Assembly: GCA_009801015.1 (NCBI GenBank)
Contig: VHZZ01000351.1
Location: 164,278-205,149, forward strand
Length of the DNA stretch: 40,872 bases
Origin: Silene noctiflora
Taxonomy: Eukaryota; Streptophyta; Magnoliopsida; Caryophyllales; Caryophyllaceae
Direction of reading: 5' to 3'
Position numbers and translations under genes: made by a program. The notes under the pieces were generated by a model. It did no database searches. It was not told the DNA's origin and saw nothing but the letters and a program-made list of their open reading frames with translations. Shown here one piece after another: positions 21,289-29,780 of the stretch. Position 1 is the first letter of the stretch. The number at the start of each line of letters is the position of its first letter.

Positions 21289-22500
21289 TCAAAATGAATT
21301 CACTTCCAATCTATACACTCTTTTCTCCTTCCTCTTCAACAGCTCCTTTGAAGCTTCCTCGAATACTTTATCGCCTTCAAAACCGCCCCACATACTCGCC
21401 CCATCGCACTCTTTCCCCTTTTCAGCACCAGCATTCACCTTATTCTCCGGCTTAATCACAACCAATGTCGCCCCTTTCATCACCTGCCCATTACTCGGCA
21501 ATTCCAATTCCTTAACATACCACAATTTCATCACCAAATTCCCTACATATCCCATTTGAGATGTCGTCGTTGCTGCAGCTGCAGCTGCAGCAACCTCCTG
21601 GTTACCATCCAGGTTGTCATTGGTATTGATACGAGTAGTACTTTCAACTGAAACTGAATCGCGCAGTTCCTGAATCTGCGCAGCATTCATGTAAAGCTTC
21701 CCTTGCTTCCCAGCATCAGAAATAACAGCATTACTCAGTTTTGGACACTGATCCAACATCTTTTTCATCAAATTATGTCGTCCAGAAGACGCAATTAAAC
21801 ACGAAATTATCCAAATTATCCTCAACCTTAGCTCCTCATCCGAAAAAATAGGCTCCTCATCATTTTCACTGCTCCCCTCTAACCTTAAACCAGTTCTCTT
21901 ACGACCATTCCCACCATCTTTATTCTGCAAAATCGCAGTAGCGCCGAGAATTACACACCCTTCCATCCCTTTCCCAAACCCTGCTTCCCATTTCAACAAT
22001 GGCATATTCTTATTAATCCCGATTTCGCCACCATGACAAGGAAGCTCAAGATTAATAGACTCAACATCACCAAAATTCTTCAAAACTTCACCAACCCAAT
22101 TAAAAATGTCAACCCCACTACCAAAATTATTACTTGATGAAGAATTCAACAATTTTTTATTATTCAATAATATCATTTGTTGCATAAAATTAAAGGGTTT
22201 GGTCAAGAATTTAGACACAAAATTCTTGAAAAAACTCTTTGACCCATTTCTTGATTTTGATCCATCTTCACTGGGTTTTTTCAGTTTCGCATAATTCATC
22301 GAGATACTCACGGATCCAATTTCCGGTATCAACGTTGCGAATCGTTTCGAAACGGCAAGACAACGACATAATGACCTTGCATCGTAAATCTTGTTTAAAA
22401 TTATCAGTAAAATTGCATCTGGTAAATGATCAAAGTAATCAATTTGTTGTTTTTCTTCATTCACCATAATAATATCTCGATTCATAACCAATTCTTCCAT
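21289..22500 (-). CDS. F-box protein of the At1g78100/AUF-type family, intronless
   Basis: 403 aa in one exon. The first in-frame ATG is at 22500; the longer open frame to 22539 has no ATG. The F-box lies at about residues 22-62 (FDHLPDAILLIILNKIYDAR, then SLCRCLAVSKRFATLIPEI) and would bind SKP1 in an SCF ubiquitin ligase. The C-terminal block LWYVKELELPSNGQVMKGAT followed by LVVIKPE (about 320-348) is the signature of a plant family that includes At1g78100, At1g22220 and At5g46170, some described as auxin-up-regulated F-box proteins (AUF). There are no LRR or kelch repeats. A short alanine run (about 302-308), encoded by a GCTGCA repeat, precedes the C-terminal block. Paralogue-level assignment is not possible here. 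The substrate is unknown. Confidence 0.88.
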   Translation of the reverse strand: MEELVMNRDIIMVNEEKQQIDYFDHLPDAILLIILNKIYDARSLCRCLAVSKRFATLIPEIGSVSISMNYAKLKKPSEDGSKSRNGSKSFFKNFVSKFLTKPFNFMQQMILLNNKKLLNSSSSNNFGSGVDIFNWVGEVLKNFGDVESINLELPCHGGEIGINKNMPLLKWEAGFGKGMEGCVILGATAILQNKDGGNGRKRTGLRLEGSSENDEEPIFSDEELRLRIIWIISCLIASSGRHNLMKKMLDQCPKLSNAVISDAGKQGKLYMNAAQIQELRDSVSVESTTRINTNDNLDGNQEVAAAAAAATTTSQMGYVGNLVMKLWYVKELELPSNGQVMKGATLVVIKPENKVNAGAEKGKECDGASMWGGFEGDKVFEEASKELLKRKEKRVYRLEVNSF

Positions 22501-22854
22501 CACACGGACTTTCAACCTAGTAAACCCAGTAAGTAACAATAGTAATAAATAATAATAAATATAATTATATTATAATATAATAATTTGATGATTATGAGGA
22601 AGAGATGAAGAATATTTGATAGAATTATAGAAATAATAATGGAGATAATGTGAATATGAGATGGGAAAAGACGGTAGATATTGAGATTGATAATGGTGGG
22701 CGTTATTTAGGAAGGAAGGGAGGGACGAATATGTCGTGCGGTTTGTTATAAGTGTGTACGCGTTTTGAAGAGAATTTGGACACGTTGTACCTAAACATGT
22801 TGCTATCTACATTGTCGGCCACTTTTGGAAGTATCATTATTTTTGCGCAAATTT

Positions 22855-22935
22855 TAGATAGACGGTCTCTCAATAACGTTATATCTCATACTAATTTAGT
22901 AGAGAACGGTCTTTCGGGAGACCTACTATTCTCAC
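22855..22935. other. AGACGGTCTC-type inverted motif
   Basis: TAGACGGTCTCTCAATAACG at about 22858 and GAACGGTCTTTCGGGAGACC at about 22903 resemble GAGACGGTCTC termini seen in plant MITE ends. They directly abut the MITE at 22935. No complete element can be delimited. Confidence 0.3.
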
Positions 22936-23103
22936 TTGTGACAGGTATTTTGTCGCAAGTTTACGACGGGTTAATATAATTCATGTGAATAAATAAAATA
23001 ATAATAGAGTGTTTATAAGTAGCAATTTGTTGTCTTATTTATTTACACGGGTAGTATTTTACCTATTTGTAAATTTATGACGAATATGCCCGTTATAAGG
23101 AAG
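22935..23103. mobile_element. MITE copy 2 of the palindromic-TIR family
   Basis: The left arm CTTGTGACAGGTATTTTGTC, GCAAGTTTACGACGGGTTAA, then GTGAATAAATAAAAT pairs with the reverse complement of the right arm (CTTATAACGGGCATATTCGT, CATAAATTTAC, TACCCGTGTAAATAAATAAG). About 170 bp. The arms have diverged more than in the copy at 23684. Non-coding. Confidence 0.6.
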
Positions 23104-23683
23104 ACTGGTTGTTAAAGAAATGAGATAATGAATGAATAATAATTAGGGTGTGATTGTTTGGTATAAGAGTTTTATATAATTGTGTTGACTTAATGACTTA
23201 TTGACTTGTAAAGTAAGTAAGTAGGGGAGATTAATTTGATAATAGTAATAGTGGTTGAGTTAGGGGTGTTAATAATCAATAAGTCTGGATTAAAATATAG
23301 TATTTGTATTAAATTTTAAAACCGGATATCCATTGTAAATGAGAATTTGTATCAATAGGGTGATGAGCTAGTATCCATTGTAAATGAGAATTTGGATTAA
23401 ATGCTATTACATGATAATTGAGATAAACATTTGTTAATTCTTAGACAATTTATCTTATTAATATTCTTCATATATCATTAAACCCGTTTTAATAATAAAA
23501 CGGAATATCTCAACTTAAATAAGAAATCGTTACTCAGTAATTATAATATAGATAATTCAATGATGTGGATATGCATGTCGATTTGGCATTTCGAGGGAAG
23601 CACGTAGAAGTAAAAGATAGGAATCATTAATTCATTATATACTACTTGGTCCACCTAGATATCAATATTAACAGCAAAATAGG

Positions 23684-23832
23684 CATATCCGTCACAAGCT
23701 TATGACGAGTCAAGTACTACCCATATGAGTAAATAAAACAAAACCGTTTGTTATGTCCTAAGTACTCTACTTTTGTCGTATCTATCCCACATGAATATTA
23801 CTTGACTCGTCACAAGCTTGCGACGGATGGGC
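23684..23832. mobile_element. MITE copy 3 of the palindromic-TIR family
   Basis: The left arm ATATCCGTCACAAGCTTATG, ACGAGTCAAGTACTACCCAT pairs with the reverse complement of the right arm (CATCCGTCGCAAGCTTGTGA, CGAGTCAAGTAATATTCATG). About 150 bp and the best-preserved pairing after the 1990 copy. Confidence 0.7.
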
Positions 23833-24354
23833 AACCAGAATTTATGCAATATCAATATTCAATACTCAATATGGGCTACTTACATTCTTTCCATGCTTAT
23901 ATACGACAAAAAGTCTTATGTTATGTGATTTGCCCTTTTAGAAATGATTTAAGCAAATGTGGAAGACTCATATTAATTCAATCCAAATAAATAGTTAAAT
24001 GTTTTTAGTATAATTTGTTTTATTCACGGATGATCGATGAATTTTGTATCGGAATAAGTTTGAGACTTTCAGGGGACCAACACGATGTATTCATTCATTT
24101 ATTTTTTGCAAATGTTAACTAGTTTAATTTTTAAAATCAAGAGTGATGGACTTGTGATATTTATATGACATGATTAAATTTTGTCAGCATCAAAATCGTC
24201 TTTGTAACTCCTTTTACACAAAAAAAAAAAAGAAATTAATAAATTAAACAGGTCAAGATTTTATTGAAAGTTTACACACCCTAATTCTATTTATAATTGT
24301 TCATGAAATCAGCAAAATATGACTATATGACCGGAATACCGAGCTCTTGACTAG

Positions 24355-24685
24355 ATCTAGCAAATTAACCCGATCCGAAAAGGCTGACCCGAGACCCGAA
24401 CTACAACCCCCGAATGTAACCTGAAACCCAAATTGACCCGGCCCGGCCCGAAATGACCCGATTTTTGTTTTTTTTCCTTTAATAGACTTGACCCGATAAA
24501 ACATAACTTTAACTAACCGAAAAATAACTTAAAATGGCCTTTTCTTTCTTAATTATTGACCCGAAAATCACTCGACCCGAAATAATTTGACCCGAAACAG
24601 ACCCGACCAACAAACCCGAAAGACAAGACCCGAACTAACTCGAAAAATTGACGACCCAAAATAACCCGATCCAATTAACCCGTTT
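24355..24685. repeat. Degenerate GACCCGAA repeat cluster
   Basis: Dense irregular array of GACCCGA(A) words with variants (CCCGGCCCG, GACCCGAAA). Same motif as at 4420, 25045 and 25400. Confidence 0.65.
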
Positions 24686-24939
24686 ACCCAATCTACTAAG
24701 TCGACTCCCTCTACAAAAAAAAATGAACAGAAAAAAGGAATGTGAATTGAGTAAGCAAGCGGTGGTGAATCACGGGAAGTTGAAGAACAATTCTAGAGTA
24801 GGATTGCATTCACGTAATCACATGAATCACTATTCTGCTTTTTGTGTCACTTTGGGTTGCTTTTAGATCCATATACTTATGAACAACATGCACTTTTTGG
24901 TACACTCTCATTCTTAAAGCTGCATCAAAGATTACAAAG

Positions 24940-24977
24940 CGTCTCCCTTATAACGGATATCTTCCGTCATAAATGAG
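24940..24977. other. Short inverted motif resembling a MITE end
   Basis: TCTCCCTTATAACGGATATC followed by TTCCGTCATAAATGAGAA resembles segments at 1172-1203 and 33838-33876 (GACGGATA...CCGTCTT...ATGAGAATTTGTG type). It may be a solo terminal piece of one transposon family. Confidence 0.35.
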
Positions 24978-25044
24978 AATTGCCGCAAAGATTAGGGTAG
25001 TACTCCTATACTCCTATGCTTTTTGTAGCAAAACCTATTTGGAA

Positions 25045-25560
25045 TTCCGACCCGTAAATGACCCGAAATTGAATTGGACTCGACTTGAATAATTAATTTT
25101 AACCCGGCTTGTTGAATGGTTTGACCCATACTTGAGTTGACTGTTGCATATTCAGCCGACTCACCCGACTCAAGCCTGAATTGACTGACTAATTATTTTT
25201 ACCAAGAAAATCGAAACTCGAGATGAGTCAACATGTCTTTACCCAACCAATAAACGACTGGATGACCCGATTGACCCATAGACATGCCAAACAACAAACA
25301 ATTTCATGAAAATAAGGAATAAGTAATTATATGTAAAACCGTCTCAAAAATATTGTATAAAATACACATTCATGATTTATGAGTTCTAAACTTGGCAAAC
25401 GCCCGCCCGAATGTTTATTACTGCAAACTGAGCATTTTTATGAAGAATTTAATAATAATAGACCGAGAATGAGCAAAACCCGAATGGCCTAGCCCGAACT
25501 CATATTAATGAAGACTCGAAAATGAACTAACTTGAAGTGACTTTATTCGAACCCAACTTG
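25045..25560. repeat. Two GACCCGA-type clusters upstream of LIG4
   Basis: GACCCG(T/A)AA, TTGACCCATA and GACTCGA words are spread over 25045-25280 and again over 25400-25560. More degenerate than the cluster at 24355. They end about 200 bp before the LIG4 start codon and so may overlap its promoter. Confidence 0.5.
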
Positions 25561-25773
25561 GTTGACCAATTTTAGAAAGCAAAACATGAAAATTCAAATA
25601 AAATACACAAAACAAGACGACGTCGTATAATCCTTTGAAGAAGAAAACCAAATCAAATTCGATTGAATTCTCCAGCAAGCTTCTCCAAAGACCTCGAAAA
25701 CCCTCCCATGGCGGTTTCTCTCTCCTGAACTCCATAACAATCACCACAGTTTTTGTCTCTCCTCACCAAAACA

Positions 25774-28700
25774 ATGGCAATGGCGGCGACGACGACGAGC
25801 GAATTAAAGTTCAGCGTACTCGTCGCTTTCTTCGACGCAACAAAAAAAGCAAGTACTCACGCCAAAAAACGCAAACCGTTTCGCAAATTCATCAACATGT
25901 TCTGCAAACCACAAGATTACTTCTCCGCGATTCGCCTCATCCTTCCTTCGCTCGATCGCGCGCGTGGAAGTTACGGTCTCAAGGAGCAAATGCTCGGAAC
26001 CTCCATTGTTGACGCGCTCGGAATGTCACGTGACTCCGAGGACGCGAAAAAGTTGACTGGTTGGCGAAAAGGAGGTTCTAAAGTCGCTGGAGATTCCGCC
26101 GGAAACTTCTCCGCTGTCGCCGCCATAGAAATTCTTCAACGCCGGCAGAATTCAGTCTCTGGCGGACTCACTGTCGGCGAGCTGAATGATCTCCTTGACC
26201 GCCTCGCGGCGGCGGAGGATCGTGAAGGTAAGAGTAATGTTCTCGGCGAGTTAATTCGCAAAACCAATTGGCAAGAGATGAAGTGGATAATTATGATTAT
26301 ATTGAAAGATTTGAAATTAGGTATTAGTGAGAAGATTATATTTAATGAGTTTCATCCTGATGCTGAGGATTTGTTCAATGTTACTTGTGATTTACGGTTT
26401 GTTTGTGAGAAATTGTGTGACAGGAAGGTGAGACATAAGCGGCAGGATATCGAGGTTGGGAAGGCGGTCCGGCCGCAGTTGGCGTTGCGTGTTATGAGCC
26501 TTGCTGCGGCGTGGAAGAAGTTTCAGGGTAAGGAGGTAGTGGCGGAGTGTAAGTTTGACGGTGAAAGGATTCAGGTTCATAAAAATGGTGGTGATGTTAA
26601 ATATTTTAGTCGAAATTTTTTTAGTCATACGGAATATGAATCTGGTATGAATGATGTGATTGTTGCGAATGTGTTGAGTGAAAGGTGTATACTTGATGGG
26701 GAGCTGACGGTTTGGGATAAAGAGAGTAATAGTTTTGCGAGTTTTGGAGCGAATCAGAGTGTTGCTAAGGCGATGAGGGAAGGAGGGTTGGGTGGGGATA
26801 GACATTTGTGTTATGTTGTGTATGATTTGTTGTATGTTGGGGATACGAGTGTGATTCATCAGACTTTGAAGGAGCGACAGGAGTTGATGAGGAAGTTTGT
26901 GAGGCCGGTTAAGGGTCAGTTGGAAGTGTTGTTGCCTAGTGGGAATGAGGGTGTGAATACTCACCGTCTTGCTGGGGAGCCTTGTTCGTCGGTTATTGTG
27001 AAACACGTGGATGAAGTCGAGAGGTTTTTTAAGGAGATGGTTGATAATAGGGAAGAGGGAGTTATTTTGAAGGACCTTGGGTCGAAGTGGGAGCCGGGAG
27101 ATAGGGGTGGGAAGTGGATTAAATTGAAGCCTGATTACATTAACGCTGGGTCTGATTTGGATGTTTTGATCATTGGCGGGTACTATGGGACTGGTCGTCG
27201 TGGAGGGAGTGTAGCACAGTTTTTGGTGGGTCTTGCGGAGAGGTCGTCTCCAAATACTTATCCTAGGAAGTTCATGTCTTTCTGTAAGGTTGGTACAGGT
27301 CTTAAAGACGAGGAACTTGATGAGTTGGTCATGAAATTGAAGCCGTATTTTAGAAAGTATGAGTACCCTAAGAAGTCACCACCTAGCTTTTACCAAGTTA
27401 CAAATAACTCGAAAGAAAGACCTGATGTCTGGGTAGAAAGCCCTGAGAAGTCGATTATCGTGTCAATTACTAGTGATATTCGTACCATAGATACTGATGC
27501 GTTTGCTGCACCCTACGGTCTGAGGTTTCCTAGAATAGACCGGGTGAGGTATGACAAGCCTTGGCACGAGTGCCTTGATGTTCAGTCTTTTGTTGAGTTG
27601 GTGCAGTCGAGTAATGGGACGATACAAAGAGGAGGTGATAATGAAGGAACAGAAGTTGGTAAACCAAAACGCACCAGAAAAGGTGAAGGGAGGAAGAAAC
27701 TCTCCCTCGCCGTTCCTTCTCATTTTGCCCGCACTGATGTTTCTGGAGTGAAAGGAGAATCAAGCGTATTCTCAAATATGGTGTTTCACTTTGTCAATGT
27801 GCCCGCTGGTCATTCCTCGGGTTCACTGCACACTCTAGTTGTTGAGAATGGAGGCACTTTCTCTATGAATTTGAATGACACGGTGACTCATTGTATTGGG
27901 GCAGAGAGTAAAGGGATCAAGTATGAGGCAGCAAAGCGTCGAGGCCGTGATGTCATCCACTACTCTTGGTTTTTAGACTGCTGTTCAAAGAAGCAGCTTC
28001 TTCCATTAAGGCCTAGTCACTTTATCAACCTCTCAGATGCTTCACGAAAGAAGTTACAGGAAGAGATCGATGAATTCTCTGACTCTTACTTCTGGGACAT
28101 TAATGTTGCAGAGCTGAAGCAAATTCTGTGTGATGTAAATACGTCAAAAGATGGAAAAATTATCGACTATTACAAGAAAAAGTATTGTCCTCGTGACAAA
28201 TGGTGCTGTTTCCATGGCTGCCGAGTATATTTCCACCTGGTTGACAAACGCCCCTCTTCTGAATGGGCTGTTTTTCTGAGAGTTGCCACTAGGCGAATGA
28301 AAGTTGATGTTTCTGTCGGAGGGGGAAAAGTTGTTGAAAACCCATCTGAAGCTACGCATATAGTAGTGTCATTGCCAGGGCGCGACCCGGACTTTGATAC
28401 TTTGTTGCAGAGTTTCCCAGAAGACAAGAAACGCCTTTTGCGTTTGAAAAGGATTCATGTTGTTAGGTGCCAATGGTTGGAGGACTGTTTCGAGAAAGGG
28501 CAGAAATTGCCGGAAGTGGTATATAGCTTGAAGCCTGATACAATGGAAGAATCATCCTCGAGTGACGAGGAATGTGAAAATGATATTAACAAGGAAAGAC
28601 TCTCAGCTTCTCAGGTTCATGAAGAACCTGATCCTCCGAAGAGATCAAAGACGGTTGCTCATGTTAGAGAACCCAGAAGAAAGCGTGGGAGACCTGCCGC

Positions 28701-29562
28701 TGTTATTAAACCGCCAAAACCAAAAAGAGCTAGAGTTGGAAAAAGACCTGCTAAATTGCAGGAAATTGCGTCTGATGATGAATTCAGTGAGCAAGAGCGT
28801 CCCATACAACCGAGAGTGAGCCCTGAACTTGACCTAATCAAACCTCAAAGACCAAAAAGAAATAGTGTTCGAAAGAGGCCTGCTACATTACAGGAATTTG
28901 GGTCTGATGACGAATTCAGTGACCAAGAGCATCATGTACAACCAAGAGCGAGCCGTGAACTTGGCCTGAAAGGAAAATCAGCCGTCAAGAAAACTGCAAC
29001 AACCAAAAGGGCTAGAGGTGGAAAGAGGGCTGCTAAATTACTGGGAATCTCTTCTGATGATGAGAATAGCGAGAAAGACATTTTCCCTGAATCTGCCATG
29101 GATGGCGATGTTTCTCTGAGAAGCGACCATCATGAGAAGTCTATTATGCAAGAGGCAAATACTTCGGAGAAATATGATTCTGGAACAGATAGTACTGTAC
29201 TGGGATCGAAACCAGTTACTTCGGAAAGGAACGTGGAGTACAAACGAGAAGAGCCAAAGCTCGGACATGACGAGATAAAGCGCAGTTTAGAGAATGCTGG
29301 TTTAATGAGATGCAGTAATGCAGATAAAAACACGGAATTATCGACTAAACTGAAATCGGAAGAAGCGGATGATCCAGCTCAAGCTATGTTACGGAATTTG
29401 ATTCCAAGCCTTGGTAAGACAGCTCAAGCTCCAACCCCTGTTTCCAAAGACAAGGATTTACCCACAAAAATTCCGAACGACGGCAGTTCTTCAGTACCCA
29501 AGGGAGAAACAGTTAAGAAGAAGAAAGTTAGTTACAAAGATCTTGTAAACCAGTTCCTTTAA
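25774..29562 (+). CDS. LIG4: DNA ligase IV, intronless
   Basis: One open frame of 1262 aa; ATG at 25774 is first in frame. This ATP-dependent ligase seals double-strand breaks in non-homologous end joining with XRCC4, in the nucleus. N-terminal DNA-binding domain about 10-215; adenylation domain with motif I CKFDGER (Lys260 nucleophile), motif III DGELTVW (308), motif IV EEGVILKD (427-434) and motif V KWIKLKP (447-453). The OB-fold follows to about 610. BRCT1 about 658-760, XRCC4-binding linker DEFSDSYFWDI (about 766-776), BRCT2 about 808-920. The plant-type C-terminal tail (921-1262) is basic/acidic low complexity and ends KKKKVSYKDLVNQFL, matching the Arabidopsis C-terminus from memory. The first 480 nt are clearly more GC-rich than the next 700. 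No introns interrupt it; I recall plant LIG4 genes as multi-exon, so retroposition or intron loss is likely. Confidence 0.95.
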   Translation: MAMAATTTSELKFSVLVAFFDATKKASTHAKKRKPFRKFINMFCKPQDYFSAIRLILPSLDRARGSYGLKEQMLGTSIVDALGMSRDSEDAKKLTGWRKGGSKVAGDSAGNFSAVAAIEILQRRQNSVSGGLTVGELNDLLDRLAAAEDREGKSNVLGELIRKTNWQEMKWIIMIILKDLKLGISEKIIFNEFHPDAEDLFNVTCDLRFVCEKLCDRKVRHKRQDIEVGKAVRPQLALRVMSLAAAWKKFQGKEVVAECKFDGERIQVHKNGGDVKYFSRNFFSHTEYESGMNDVIVANVLSERCILDGELTVWDKESNSFASFGANQSVAKAMREGGLGGDRHLCYVVYDLLYVGDTSVIHQTLKERQELMRKFVRPVKGQLEVLLPSGNEGVNTHRLAGEPCSSVIVKHVDEVERFFKEMVDNREEGVILKDLGSKWEPGDRGGKWIKLKPDYINAGSDLDVLIIGGYYGTGRRGGSVAQFLVGLAERSSPNTYPRKFMSFCKVGTGLKDEELDELVMKLKPYFRKYEYPKKSPPSFYQVTNNSKERPDVWVESPEKSIIVSITSDIRTIDTDAFAAPYGLRFPRIDRVRYDKPWHECLDVQSFVELVQSSNGTIQRGGDNEGTEVGKPKRTRKGEGRKKLSLAVPSHFARTDVSGVKGESSVFSNMVFHFVNVPAGHSSGSLHTLVVENGGTFSMNLNDTVTHCIGAESKGIKYEAAKRRGRDVIHYSWFLDCCSKKQLLPLRPSHFINLSDASRKKLQEEIDEFSDSYFWDINVAELKQILCDVNTSKDGKIIDYYKKKYCPRDKWCCFHGCRVYFHLVDKRPSSEWAVFLRVATRRMKVDVSVGGGKVVENPSEATHIVVSLPGRDPDFDTLLQSFPEDKKRLLRLKRIHVVRCQWLEDCFEKGQKLPEVVYSLKPDTMEESSSSDEECENDINKERLSASQVHEEPDPPKRSKTVAHVREPRRKRGRPAAVIKPPKPKRARVGKRPAKLQEIASDDEFSEQERPIQPRVSPELDLIKPQRPKRNSVRKRPATLQEFGSDDEFSDQEHHVQPRASRELGLKGKSAVKKTATTKRARGGKRAAKLLGISSDDENSEKDIFPESAMDGDVSLRSDHHEKSIMQEANTSEKYDSGTDSTVLGSKPVTSERNVEYKREEPKLGHDEIKRSLENAGLMRCSNADKNTELSTKLKSEEADDPAQAMLRNLIPSLGKTAQAPTPVSKDKDLPTKIPNDGSSSVPKGETVKKKKVSYKDLVNQFL
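28722..29080 (+). repeat. Triplicated coding motif in the LIG4 tail
   Basis: Three related segments encode KRARVGKRPAKLQEIASDDE (28722-28781), KRNSVRKRPATLQEFGSDDE (28854-28913) and KRARGGKRAAKLLGISSDDE (29005-29064). Each is followed by an acidic FSEQE/FSDQE/NSEKD stretch. The spacing is 132 and about 151 bp. Each unit joins a basic patch to an SDDE acidic patch, which resembles a casein kinase 2 site. The DNA is diverged, so the duplication is old. Confidence 0.8.
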
Positions 29563-29780
29563 GAATTAGTGTGATGTAAAGTATCTTCATATCTACTGGT
29601 TTTGCGATTAAATGAAGCCGAGAGGCTTTAATCAAACGACATATTTGATTCGATTACAAAGTATTCTTATATAGAGTAGTGCAATATAGCCATGGAAGTC
29701 CAAGAGGGCCTCGAAAGAGTATAGGCAGCAAATGCCGAAATATTACACATTTTTTACAGGAGATGAAGAAACTAAGTACA
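29563..29780. other. Shared 3' region of LIG4 and AGT1
   Basis: The stop codons of the convergent LIG4 and AGT1 genes are only 218 bp apart. Both 3'UTRs must fit here, so the two transcripts may overlap tail to tail. Confidence 0.6.

Noticed and set aside
26392-27006. 204-codon minus-strand frame inside LIG4
   Set aside because: Antisense shadow of a conserved coding sequence. Its composition (rich in Thr, Ile, His, Pro) follows from the sense codon bias.
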